Of a DNA stretch of 64,000 nucleotides, positions 36,191 to 44,365 are shown piece by piece (position 1 is the stretch's first letter; every line of letters begins with the position of its first letter). This DNA comes from Pseudomonas anatoliensis (lineage in GTDB: Bacteria; Pseudomonadota; Gammaproteobacteria; Pseudomonadales; Pseudomonadaceae): positions 868,001 through 932,000 of the forward strand of contig NZ_JACVHC010000001.1 of NCBI RefSeq assembly GCF_017976235.1, read 5' to 3'. The notes under the pieces were generated by a model. The model saw only the letters and a program-made list of their open reading frames with translations, made no database searches and was not told where the DNA came from. The translations under genes and the position numbers were made by a program.

Positions 36191-36326
36191 AGACAACTAG
36201 GTATAAAAAGTGACTCATTGGCCATCATCTGACTCTCAACCTGTGCAAAACAGCAAAAGCGGCCTAAAGCCAGCACGTGCACACACGTTCTATAGCTAGC
36301 CGCCATTGAGCACAGGAGATTCACAC

Positions 36327-36701
36327 GTGAAAGGTTTCAAAGGGTATGTCGGGATTGTGGGATTGGCGCTGTTCTCGGCCAACACCTGGGCCGATCTGCC
36401 TCAAAGCTCGATTCTGAGCCGTTACGGCATCACCACCGATCAATTGCCGAGCCCGGCCAAAAGCGAAATGGTCGAGCCGGTCGAAGAGAAAAGCCGCTTT
36501 CAGATCCAGCCTGAACAGCCATTTGTGACCATTCGCCTGGGTGACGGCAAACAGCCGCAAACCACCGGCAACCTGAGCATCGACCGCATGGCCCAGCAGG
36601 ATCAGGAACGTTGCCAGCGTTTGCAGGGCGAACTGGCCCGGCGTGGCGGGCAGTACTTGCGTTGCGACAACACGATCCCCGGCATGACCCTCGATCAGTA
36701 A
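36327..36701 (+). CDS. Small secreted protein of unknown function
   Basis: A 124-residue protein with a signal peptide (KGYVGIVGLALFSANTWA, cleavage before DLPQSS). The mature part is polar. It contains PEQPFVTIRLGDGKQPQTTG and a C-terminal helix with two cysteines (QERCQRLQGELARRGG and LRCDNT) that could form a disulfide. I recognise no family. The start is GTG 36327 with AGGAG eight bases upstream. It stands downstream of the lipases behind its own gap, so membership of the exoenzyme operon is uncertain. A REPIN follows. Confidence 0.75.
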   Translation: MKGFKGYVGIVGLALFSANTWADLPQSSILSRYGITTDQLPSPAKSEMVEPVEEKSRFQIQPEQPFVTIRLGDGKQPQTTGNLSIDRMAQQDQERCQRLQGELARRGGQYLRCDNTIPGMTLDQ

Positions 36702-36714
36702 CACCCTAATCCCC

Positions 36715-36799
36715 TTGTAGGAGCTGCCGAAGGCTGCGATCTTTCGATCTTGATCTTAAAAAAAAGATCAAAAGATCGCAGCCTTCGGCAGCTCCTACA
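36715..36799. repeat. REPIN, family 1
   Basis: Complete inverted pair (GAAGG variant) between convergent genes. Confidence 0.93.
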
Positions 36800-36813
36800 C
36801 AGGTCGTGTTTCG

Positions 36814-37044
36814 TCAGTCTTCTTCGCGCACGGTAGCCACTTCCGCCGCGCGTACTTTCACCTTGGCGCCGGAAATATCCTCGAACTCATAGAAGCCGTC
36901 CTCGGTTTCGGTCTTCGGCATGTCCTTGGTCAAATACTGGGTGCCGTTTTGCAGGGTGACCACGGTCGGGCTCGCGCAACCGGCCAGAGTCAGCAGGGTC
37001 GCTACCGCGAAGGGGATGCCCAGAGTCTTGATTTTCATGCCCAT
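36814..37044 (-). CDS. YgdI/YgdR-type small lipoprotein
   Basis: A 76-residue lipoprotein. The signal peptide ends in the lipobox LAGC, with Cys23 as the lipidation site. The remaining 53 residues (VVTLQNGTQYLTKDMPKTET, then YEFEDISGAKVKVRAAEV) form the small SH3-like fold of the YgdI/YgdR family (DUF903), whose function is unknown. ATG 37044 is chosen because AAGGA lies seven bases upstream; the longer frame to 37110 has no ribosome site. It is divergent from the FAN1-like gene. Confidence 0.88.
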   Translation of the reverse strand: MGMKIKTLGIPFAVATLLTLAGCASPTVVTLQNGTQYLTKDMPKTETEDGFYEFEDISGAKVKVRAAEVATVREED

Positions 37045-37232
37045 CTCTAATTCCTTAATCCATGTGATTCCGAGCGATGTCGGTGTTCTAACGCGGTTGG
37101 TGCCATTCAACCAGAAAAAGTTCGATAGGCCGGGGAAAAAATGCCATTGATCCTTTTCCGTTTGCGCCGGGCGGGGCAGAACTGGTATCTGTACGCATAA
37201 CCAGTACTCGCTCCCCGTGGCCCAGAATTCCC

Positions 37233-38885
37233 GTGACTGCCAATCCCCTCGACGATCCGTTCTATTACCTCAACAACTTCCGGCAAGTGCTTGAATGGCT
37301 TGAGCTTCGCTATGCCGATGTGATGGGTGAAGCAGAGCATGCGTTCATGCGTGACTTCAAGGTGTTGCCGCGCGCTTCGCAGGGTTTGCTGGTGCGGATG
37401 GTGATGCGCAAGGGCGTGCATTTTCGTGCCGGTAAACTCAACTACCCGGAAATCGGTGACATCGGCCAAGCGGCGCAACCGCTGCTGGAGCAGGGCTGGA
37501 TCGACGAGCACGCGGCGCTGGCGATCACAGAGCTGTTCGACGTACTGCTCAAAGCCGAAATCCTGCAAGCCTTCGGCGCTTTCATCGAACAACCCAAGGC
37601 GCGCAAGGACGATTGGCTGCCAGCGTTGGCCGAGCGGTTCACTGATGCGCGCACGCTGCATGATTGGGCGCCGGCGCTGCAAGATCGCCTGTTCAGCCTG
37701 ACCATCATGGACCTGTGCGACCGCTTGCGGTTGATGTTCTTCGGCAACCTGTATCAGGACTGGTCGGAGTTCGTGCTGGCCGACCTTGGCATTTTCACCT
37801 ATGAAAAAGTCGAGTTCTGCGCCGATTCCCGTGGTTTGCGCAGCCGTGAAGACGTCGACGCCTGCCTGTTTCTGCACCAATGCCAGTTGCGCTTCGAGGC
37901 GGGTGAGCCGCTGGAAACCATTGTTGCGCAGGTCAGCGCCTTGCACTTCGCCAACCCGTGGCTGGAGCGTCGACGCGCCAAGGTGTTGTTTCAGATCGGC
38001 CAGTATTGCGAGCGCATCACTGAGTTCGCCCTGGCCTTGGACATTTACCGGACGTGCGCCTATCCGGGGGCACGATTGCGCATGATCCGGGTCTTGGAGC
38101 GCTGTGGCGAATACGGCTTGGCGCTGGAACTCGGCACGCTGGCCGAACAGGCGCCGCAAAGCGCCACCGAGCAGCAAGGCCTGCAACGCATTTTGCCCCG
38201 GCTGCGGCGCAAACTCGGTGGCCCGCCGTTGAAACGGCTGGCACCGCGACCGGTGGAGCGTCTGGATCTGCACTTGCCGCGCACCGATCCGGCGCGGTCT
38301 GTGGAGTTTCATGTGCAGGCGCATCTGCACGACGACGAGGGCCCGGTGCACTACGTGGAAAACAGCCTGATCAACTCGTTGTTCGGCCTGTTGTGCTGGC
38401 CGGCGATTTTCGCGCCGCTGCCGGGGGCGTTTTTTCACCCATTCCAGCGCGGGCCGGTGGATCTGCTCAATGAAGACTTTCAGCAACGCCGCGCCGAGTT
38501 GTTCCAGGCCTGCCTCACCGAGCTGGATGACGGCCGTTATGTCGATACCATCCGCCAGCGATTCGTCGCCAAGTGGGGCGTGCAGTCGCCGTTCGTGTTC
38601 TGGGGCGCGTTGAATGAAACCCTGCTAGAGCAAGCGCTGGCCTGTTTGCCTGCGGTCCACCTCAAACACTGGTTCAGTCGCTTGCTGCTCGACATCAAGG
38701 CCAACCGCGCCGGGATGCCCGACCTGATCCAGTTCTGGCCGCAGCACAAAACCTACCGAATGATCGAAGTCAAAGGCCCGGGTGATCGCTTGCAGGATAA
38801 CCAGATGCGCTGGCTGGAGTTCTGCCATGAGCATCAGATGCCGGTAGCCGTCTGTTACGTGCAATGGGCGGAGCAGAGCGCTTGA
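37233..38885 (+). CDS. FAN1-like VRR-NUC domain structure-specific nuclease
   Basis: A 550-residue protein. The C-terminal VRR-NUC domain has the PD-(D/E)xK residues Asp497 (RAGMPDLIQF), Glu512 and Lys514 (IEVKGPGDRLQDNQ), then RWLEFC. The N-terminal two thirds are helical (YYLNNFRQVLEWLELRYADV; a TPR-like stretch around residues 260-330; HFRAGKLNYPEI). This arrangement matches bacterial FAN1 homologues, which cut 5' flaps and help unhook DNA interstrand crosslinks. The start is GTG 37233. The helicase gene overlaps its stop, so the two are translationally coupled and probably work on the same lesions. Confidence 0.9.
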   Translation: MTANPLDDPFYYLNNFRQVLEWLELRYADVMGEAEHAFMRDFKVLPRASQGLLVRMVMRKGVHFRAGKLNYPEIGDIGQAAQPLLEQGWIDEHAALAITELFDVLLKAEILQAFGAFIEQPKARKDDWLPALAERFTDARTLHDWAPALQDRLFSLTIMDLCDRLRLMFFGNLYQDWSEFVLADLGIFTYEKVEFCADSRGLRSREDVDACLFLHQCQLRFEAGEPLETIVAQVSALHFANPWLERRRAKVLFQIGQYCERITEFALALDIYRTCAYPGARLRMIRVLERCGEYGLALELGTLAEQAPQSATEQQGLQRILPRLRRKLGGPPLKRLAPRPVERLDLHLPRTDPARSVEFHVQAHLHDDEGPVHYVENSLINSLFGLLCWPAIFAPLPGAFFHPFQRGPVDLLNEDFQQRRAELFQACLTELDDGRYVDTIRQRFVAKWGVQSPFVFWGALNETLLEQALACLPAVHLKHWFSRLLLDIKANRAGMPDLIQFWPQHKTYRMIEVKGPGDRLQDNQMRWLEFCHEHQMPVAVCYVQWAEQSA

Positions 38886-41200
38886 GCTACAGCATTGCGG
38901 TGCGGGCGCTGTGCGAGTTCACCGCCAAGACTGGCGACCTCGATCTGCGCTTCACGCCATCACCGACGGCACTGGAAGGCATTGCCGGCCATCGCACCGT
39001 GGCCTCGCGGCGCAGTGACAACTACCAGAGCGAAGTGGCCCTAGAAGGCACGTTCCACCAATTGAAGGTCAAGGGCAGGGCGGATGGTTACGATCCGGCG
39101 CAGAACTGTCTGGAGGAAGTCAAAACCTACCGGGGCGACTTGAGCAAGCAACCGGCCAATCATCGGCAGTTGCACTGGGCGCAGGCGAAGGTCTACGGCT
39201 GGCTGATGTGCCGCAAGCTTGATCTTGCGCAGATCAACGTGGCGCTGGTGTATTTCGACATCGTCAGCGAGAAGGAAACCTGTCTGGTCGAAGCGTTCAG
39301 CGTCGAGGCCTTGCAGGTTTTTTTCGAGCAGCAATGCGGCCTGTTTCTGCACTGGGCCGAACAGGAAATGGCCCACCGCGAGGCGCGCAATCTGGCCGCG
39401 CAGCAACTGGCCTTTCCCCATGCAGATTTTCGTCCCGGTCAGCGCCATCTGGCCGAATCGGTGTTCAAGGCGATCAGCACCGGTCGCTGTCTGATGGCGC
39501 AGGCCCCTACCGGGATCGGCAAAACCCTCGGCACGCTGTTTCCGATGCTCAAGGCTCTGGCGCCGCAGCAACTGGACAAGGTGTTCTTTCTCACCGCCAA
39601 GACGCCCGGGCGCAAACTGGCGCTGGACGCCAGCCAGGTGTTGTTCGACCAATCGGCAACCTTGCCGTTGCGCGTGTTGGAGATGGTCGCGCGGGACAAG
39701 GCCTGCGAACACCCGGACAAGGCATGCCACGGCGAATCCTGCCCGTTGGCCCAGGGCTTTTATGATCGCTTGCCCGCTGCCCGTGAAGCGGCCAGTCGCA
39801 TCAACCTGCTCGATCAAGCCGCGATGCGTGAAGTCGCCGCGCAGCATACGGTGTGCCCGTATTACCTGAGTCAGGAGATGGCGCGCTGGGCTGACGTGGT
39901 GATCGCCGACTACAACTACTACTTCGATTTCAGCGCATTGCTGTTTGGTCTGGCGCAGCTCAATCAATGGAAAGTCGCGGTGCTGGCAGATGAGGCGCAT
40001 AACCTCGTCGAGCGCGGCCGGCAGATGTACAGCGCCAGTCTCGATCAGGCCACGCTGGGCAGCGTGCGCAAAACCGCGCCCGAACCGCTGAAAAAGTCGC
40101 TGCAACGGGTCAATCGCGAATGGAACGCGCTGCATGCGCCGCAACTGGCGGCGTATCAGGCCTACGACAAAGCCCCGGAAAAGCTCTTGCAGGCGATTTC
40201 CCTGTGTTGCGCAGCGATTGGCGATTACCTCAACGATCATCCGCAAGGCCTCGACAGCGGTTTGCAGAACTTCTATTTCGACTTGCTGCAATTTGGCCGG
40301 GTGGCGGAGCTGTACGACGCGCATTACCTGTTCGACATCAGCAAGCGCGACCTCGACCGCAAACGTCCACTCTCGCAGCTGTGTTTGCGCAATGTGGTAC
40401 CGGCGGCATTCATCGGCCCACGCCTGAAGGCTGCGCGCAGCAGCGTGCTGTTTTCCGCGACCCTTAGCCCCCGCAACTATTACGCTGACTTGCTCGGAAC
40501 GCCCGCCGACAGCGTATGGATCGACGTCGAATCGCCGTTCAGCGCCGAGCAGTTGCAGGTGCAGATCGTCAGTCGTATCTCGACGCGCTTCAACCATCGC
40601 CAAGCATCGCTTGAGCCGATCGTCGAGCTGATCGCCCGCCAGTTCAGCGAACGGCCGGGCAATTACCTGGCGTTCTTCAGCAGTTTCGATTACCTGCAAC
40701 AAGTGGCGACGTTGCTGGCCGAACGGCACCCGCACATCACCCTGTGGCAGCAATCGCGGGGCATGGTCGAAGGGGCGCGACAGGCGTTTCTCGATCAGTT
40801 CACCCCGCACAGCCAAGGCGTCGGCTTTGCGGTACTGGGCGGTGCGTTTGGTGAAGGCATCGATTTGCCGGGCGCACGCTTGATCGGCGCCTTCATCGCC
40901 ACCCTGGGGCTGGCGCAGCTCAACCCGGTCAATGAACAACTGAAGCGGCGCATGGCAGCGATATTCGGTGCCGGTTACGACTACACCTATCTTTACCCCG
41001 GCGTGCAGAAAGTGGTGCAGGCCGCCGGCCGGGTGATTCGCACCCGTGAAGATCGCGGTGTGGTGATGCTGATCGACGACCGCTTTGCCGAAAGCCGCAT
41101 TCAGCAACTGTTGCCGCGCTGGTGGGCAATCAAAAATGAGGCGGCGGCTTCCCAATTCCCCGGATTGCCGCATACTTCCGTTCATGACAACGGCTGGTGA
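38882..41200 (+). CDS. XPD/DinG-like iron-sulfur helicase with N-terminal nuclease-like domain
   Basis: A 772-residue protein. Residues about 45-85 resemble a PD-(D/E)xK nuclease core (KVKGRADGYDP with Asp68, CLEEVKTYRG with Glu79 and Lys81). The SF2 helicase has Walker A APTGIGKT with Lys214 and DEAH at 370-373. Four cysteines (275, 282, 287, 325) are placed as the 4Fe-4S ligands of XPD/DinG helicases. Motif VI is QAAGRVIRTREDRG. TTG 38882 is preferred, overlapping the FAN1 stop as TTGA with GGAG eight bases upstream; an in-frame ATG lies at 38864. The domain pair suggests a 5'-3' helicase that also trims DNA ends. Confidence 0.88.
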   Translation: MSYSIAVRALCEFTAKTGDLDLRFTPSPTALEGIAGHRTVASRRSDNYQSEVALEGTFHQLKVKGRADGYDPAQNCLEEVKTYRGDLSKQPANHRQLHWAQAKVYGWLMCRKLDLAQINVALVYFDIVSEKETCLVEAFSVEALQVFFEQQCGLFLHWAEQEMAHREARNLAAQQLAFPHADFRPGQRHLAESVFKAISTGRCLMAQAPTGIGKTLGTLFPMLKALAPQQLDKVFFLTAKTPGRKLALDASQVLFDQSATLPLRVLEMVARDKACEHPDKACHGESCPLAQGFYDRLPAAREAASRINLLDQAAMREVAAQHTVCPYYLSQEMARWADVVIADYNYYFDFSALLFGLAQLNQWKVAVLADEAHNLVERGRQMYSASLDQATLGSVRKTAPEPLKKSLQRVNREWNALHAPQLAAYQAYDKAPEKLLQAISLCCAAIGDYLNDHPQGLDSGLQNFYFDLLQFGRVAELYDAHYLFDISKRDLDRKRPLSQLCLRNVVPAAFIGPRLKAARSSVLFSATLSPRNYYADLLGTPADSVWIDVESPFSAEQLQVQIVSRISTRFNHRQASLEPIVELIARQFSERPGNYLAFFSSFDYLQQVATLLAERHPHITLWQQSRGMVEGARQAFLDQFTPHSQGVGFAVLGGAFGEGIDLPGARLIGAFIATLGLAQLNPVNEQLKRRMAAIFGAGYDYTYLYPGVQKVVQAAGRVIRTREDRGVVMLIDDRFAESRIQQLLPRWWAIKNEAAASQFPGLPHTSVHDNGW

Positions 41201-41205
41201 GTGTG

Positions 41206-43125
41206 ATGAGCGAAAACAACAAGACCGCAGCGATCGAAGAGATGCGTTTCAGGCTTCTGATCGATGCGGTCGTCGACTATGCGATCTACATGATCGACCC
41301 CGACGGCATCATCACCAGTTGGAACTCCGGCGCCAAACGCTTCAAGGGGTATGAAGAAGCGGAAATTATCGGTGAGCACTTTTCGCGTTTTTATACCGCT
41401 GATGATCGCGCAGCCGGATTGCCGCAACGGGCACTCGATACGGCGATCCGCGAAGGACGGTTCGAAGGCGAAGGCTGGCGCGTGCGCAAGGACGGCACGA
41501 ACTTCTGGTCGCATGTGGTGATCGATCCGATCATCGACCCCAATGGCAAACTGCTGGGTTTCGCCAAGATCACTCGTGATCTCACCGACCGCAAGATGGC
41601 CGAGGAAACCCTCAAGCAAAGCGAGCAGCAGTTTCGTCTGCTGGTGCAGGGCGTCACCGACTATGCGATCTACATGCTCAGCCCCGAAGGTCGGGTGAGC
41701 AACTGGAACCAGGGCGCCCAGCGGATCAAAGGTTATCTGCCGGAAGAAATCATCGGTCAGCATTTTTCGATTTTCTATACCCCCGAAGACCGCGAACGCG
41801 GCGAGCCGCAGCGGGCGCTTGCGATAGCCACCGAAACCGGCCGCTTCGAGAATCGAAGCTGGCGTGTGCGCAAGGACGGTACGCAATTTCTGGCGCACGT
41901 GGTGGTCGATGCGATTCGCGGTGAAACCGGCACGTTGCTCGGTTTTGCCAAGATCACCCGCGACGTGACCGAAGCCCATCAGGCCCAACAGTCTTTGGAA
42001 AAGACCCGTGAAGCGTTGGCCCAGGCGCAGAAGATGCAGGCCATTGGTCAGCTCAGTGGCGGTATAGCGCATGACTTCAATAACCTGCTGACGGTAATTC
42101 TCGGCAATCTGGAGATCGTCCAGAAACGCATTGGCGACGACCCGAAAATCATCCGCCTGTTGGAAAACGCCACTCAAGGCGCTCTGCGCGGCGTGTCTCT
42201 CACCCAGCGCATGCTGGCATTCGCCCGGCGTCAGGAGCTCAAGACCGAGTCGGTGGACATTCCGCAACTGGTGCAAGGCATTACCGGCTTGCTTCGCAGC
42301 TCGCTGGGGCCGGGCATTCGCATCGATACAGATTTTCCCGAAGATCTGGAACCGGTGCTGGCGGACGTCAATCAACTTGAACTGGCGCTGCTCAACCTGG
42401 CTACCAACGCTCGCGATGCCATGCCCGAGGGCGGCAGCGTGACCATTGCCGCGCAACGCGAAGTCGTGCTTGAACTCAGTCATTCGGAATTGGCGGCGGG
42501 GCGTTACATTTGCCTGAGCATGACTGACACCGGCGAAGGCATGGACGAACAGACGCTGGCTTCGGCCCGCGACCCGTTTTTCACCACCAAAGGCGTGGGC
42601 AAAGGCACTGGCTTGGGTTTGTCGATGGTGCATGGCTTCATTGAACAGCTCGGTGGTCGTTTCATCCTCAAAAGTAAAAAAGCCAATGGCACTACTGCCG
42701 AACTGTGGATTCCGGTGGCCGGCGAGGGTGCGACGGCGAAGCCATTGCTCCCAGCGGCCGCTCCGATCGCTGTACCGCGTCTCAGCGTTTTGGTGGTGGA
42801 CGACGACTCGCTGGTGCTGACCAGCACCAGTCTGCTGCTCGAGGACCTCGGGCACCGGGTGGTCAGCGCAACCTCGGGCACCGAGGCGCTGGCGTTGTTC
42901 GACCGGGGCGAGGTCATTGACCTGATCATTACCGACATGGCCATGCCGCACATGAGCGGCGCGCAACTGGCTCACGCGGTGCGGGTGCTTAAACCTGATC
43001 TGCCGATCGTCCTGGCCACCGGTTACGCCGAGCGCCTGGAAGGCTTTGCCGCGCAGTTGCCGCGCCTGCCTAAACCATTCACGCAGTTGAATCTTGTGGA
43101 AATCATTGCTCGGTCGATGAAATGA
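41206..43125 (+). CDS. Hybrid PAS-PAS sensor histidine kinase with receiver domain
   Basis: A 639-residue soluble kinase. There are two very similar PAS/PAC modules (about residues 15-130 and 140-255, both with YAIYM(I/L)xPxGxxxxWNxGA and WRVRKDGT). They look like a duplication and lack the LOV cysteine motif. The kinase part has the H-box IAHDFNNLL with His289, an N-box ATNARDAMPEGG, and G-boxes DTGEGM and GTGLGLSMV. A C-terminal receiver domain has Asp577 in IITDMAMP. There is no transmembrane segment. The ATG is five bases after the helicase stop, so it probably shares the FAN1/helicase transcript. The partner phosphotransfer protein is not nearby. Confidence 0.93.
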   Translation: MSENNKTAAIEEMRFRLLIDAVVDYAIYMIDPDGIITSWNSGAKRFKGYEEAEIIGEHFSRFYTADDRAAGLPQRALDTAIREGRFEGEGWRVRKDGTNFWSHVVIDPIIDPNGKLLGFAKITRDLTDRKMAEETLKQSEQQFRLLVQGVTDYAIYMLSPEGRVSNWNQGAQRIKGYLPEEIIGQHFSIFYTPEDRERGEPQRALAIATETGRFENRSWRVRKDGTQFLAHVVVDAIRGETGTLLGFAKITRDVTEAHQAQQSLEKTREALAQAQKMQAIGQLSGGIAHDFNNLLTVILGNLEIVQKRIGDDPKIIRLLENATQGALRGVSLTQRMLAFARRQELKTESVDIPQLVQGITGLLRSSLGPGIRIDTDFPEDLEPVLADVNQLELALLNLATNARDAMPEGGSVTIAAQREVVLELSHSELAAGRYICLSMTDTGEGMDEQTLASARDPFFTTKGVGKGTGLGLSMVHGFIEQLGGRFILKSKKANGTTAELWIPVAGEGATAKPLLPAAAPIAVPRLSVLVVDDDSLVLTSTSLLLEDLGHRVVSATSGTEALALFDRGEVIDLIITDMAMPHMSGAQLAHAVRVLKPDLPIVLATGYAERLEGFAAQLPRLPKPFTQLNLVEIIARSMK

Positions 43126-43202
43126 GGTGTGGGGATATTCGGCTGAACTAGTGTGCGGCAGGGGGCTTCTAAGTTTTTTACCTGCCCCGGAGCCCGCGTC
43201 TC

Positions 43203-43739
43203 GTGTCTCGCATATTGACCCACCCGACCGCTGAAGAAATCCAGACTGAACATGACGCCAAGATGTTCGGTTCACCCAAGGAACGTCTGGACTTTTATCG
43301 ACGCGAGATCCAGTACGAAACCAGCATCCTCGCCAATCGCACCGATGCCTATCTGGCGGCGCAATCGTTTTTGGTGATTGCCTTTGCGTCGTGCATGTCC
43401 AACCTCAACCCGGAGTGGGGCAAGTTGTTCACGCTGGTGGTGCCACCATTTCTGGCGCTGTTGGGGCTGCTCAGCTCGCTAAACGCCTGGCCCGGAATTC
43501 GTGCTGCGTACGACATCATCGACCACTGGCACTTCAAACAAAGCAATTTGCTGCAGAGCGAGCCTTTGATGGGTCTGGCGTACGATGAATCGCCGCTGTT
43601 CAGCGAGATGGAGTCGAGCCACAAGGGCTACCGAAAGTCACTGTTGTTCTCGGTGCGTACGCCTTGGATTTTTGCGACGTTCTGGGTGATGTTGGGCAGT
43701 TATGCGGTGTTTATCCAGGTTACGAATCCTGGGGGCTAG
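43203..43739 (+). CDS. Small two-helix membrane protein (RipA-like)
   Basis: A 178-residue membrane protein. Polar N-terminus (HDAKMFGSPKERLDFYRREI, then YETSILANRTDAYLAAQSFL). Hydrophobic segments lie near residues 52-64 and 78-95 (LFTLVVPPFLALLGLLSS). A cytoplasmic loop is followed by a third near 152-172 (WIFATFWVMLGSYAVFIQV). It recalls the family named after Francisella RipA, but I am not certain. The start is GTG 43203, with GGAG about 11 bases upstream. It follows the kinase gene by 77 bases and is convergent with the small gene at 43820. Confidence 0.75.
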   Translation: MSRILTHPTAEEIQTEHDAKMFGSPKERLDFYRREIQYETSILANRTDAYLAAQSFLVIAFASCMSNLNPEWGKLFTLVVPPFLALLGLLSSLNAWPGIRAAYDIIDHWHFKQSNLLQSEPLMGLAYDESPLFSEMESSHKGYRKSLLFSVRTPWIFATFWVMLGSYAVFIQVTNPGG

Positions 43740-43767
43740 GTTTTAGCTACCCGAGTCGAAGATCAAC

Positions 43768-43806
43768 AGCCCCTCACCCCAGCCCTCTCCCAGAGGGTGA
43801 GGGCTC
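43768..43806. repeat. GC-rich hairpin repeat, possible bidirectional terminator
   Basis: AGCCCCTCACCC and GGGTGAGGGCT flank CAGCCCTCTCCCAGA and form a strong hairpin between convergent genes. The CCCTCACCC..CCCTCTCCC pattern recurs in many Pseudomonas genomes, as I recall. Confidence 0.65.
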
Positions 43807-43819
43807 TCGGCGCCCGGCC

Positions 43820-44116
43820 TCACTGCGCTGTCTCAAGCTCCCGCCGCAACCCCTGCGAATTCTGCACCGACATCGGAATCGGCGGAAAATCCTCATTCAA
43901 CACGCACAAATGATCAATCGCATCGGCAAACTTCACATCGGCTTTGCCTCGCAACGCCCGATAGTGCTCAAACTGTTCGGCGTCCAGTTGCCCGGATTCG
44001 AGTAACTGATGCGCCGCTCGATTGAGCGCCTGCGCTTCTTCGAACAATTGACGATTGCGTTCCAGGGCCAAAGCCCTGCAAGCCTTGATTTGCGCAGGAG
44101 TCGAGCATTCTTTCAT
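43820..44116 (-). CDS. Small hypothetical protein
   Basis: A 98-residue, mostly helical, charged cytosolic protein (KECSTPAQIKACRALALERN, EEAQALNRAAHQLLESGQLD, EQFEHYRALRGKADVKFADA). I recognise no named family. Small proteins of this type are common in Pseudomonas. ATG 44116 is chosen because AAGG lies eight bases upstream and the longer frame to 44194 reads through non-coding-like sequence. It is convergent with the membrane protein gene. Confidence 0.72.
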   Translation of the reverse strand: MKECSTPAQIKACRALALERNRQLFEEAQALNRAAHQLLESGQLDAEQFEHYRALRGKADVKFADAIDHLCVLNEDFPPIPMSVQNSQGLRRELETAQ

Positions 44117-44280
44117 GACCGTAACCTTAAATGACGGGATTCCTTTTCTAAGGCGTAGCGCCGCAGGGGAACCGAACCTGCCGTGCCCCGACACAGGGTG
44201 CGACGGGGGTTAAGGTTGTGACCGCTGACCATTGCTGAGCGATCCATTTTTTTCACAACAATTTTGCACCCCCACAACTC

Positions 44281-44365
44281 CCTGTAGGAGCTGCCGAAGG
44301 CTGCGATCTTTTGATCTTGTTTTTTACGATCAAAAGATCGCAGCCTTCGGCAGCTCCTACACAGG
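44281..44365. repeat. REPIN, family 1, overlapping the antiporter stop codon
   Basis: Complete inverted pair (GAAGG variant). Its right end TCCTACACAGG includes the minus-strand TAG stop of the antiporter gene at 44359-44357. Confidence 0.93.

Noticed and set aside
39041..41185. Antisense frame of 714 codons opposite the helicase
   Set aside because: Shadow of a high-GC gene; no family features or ribosome site.
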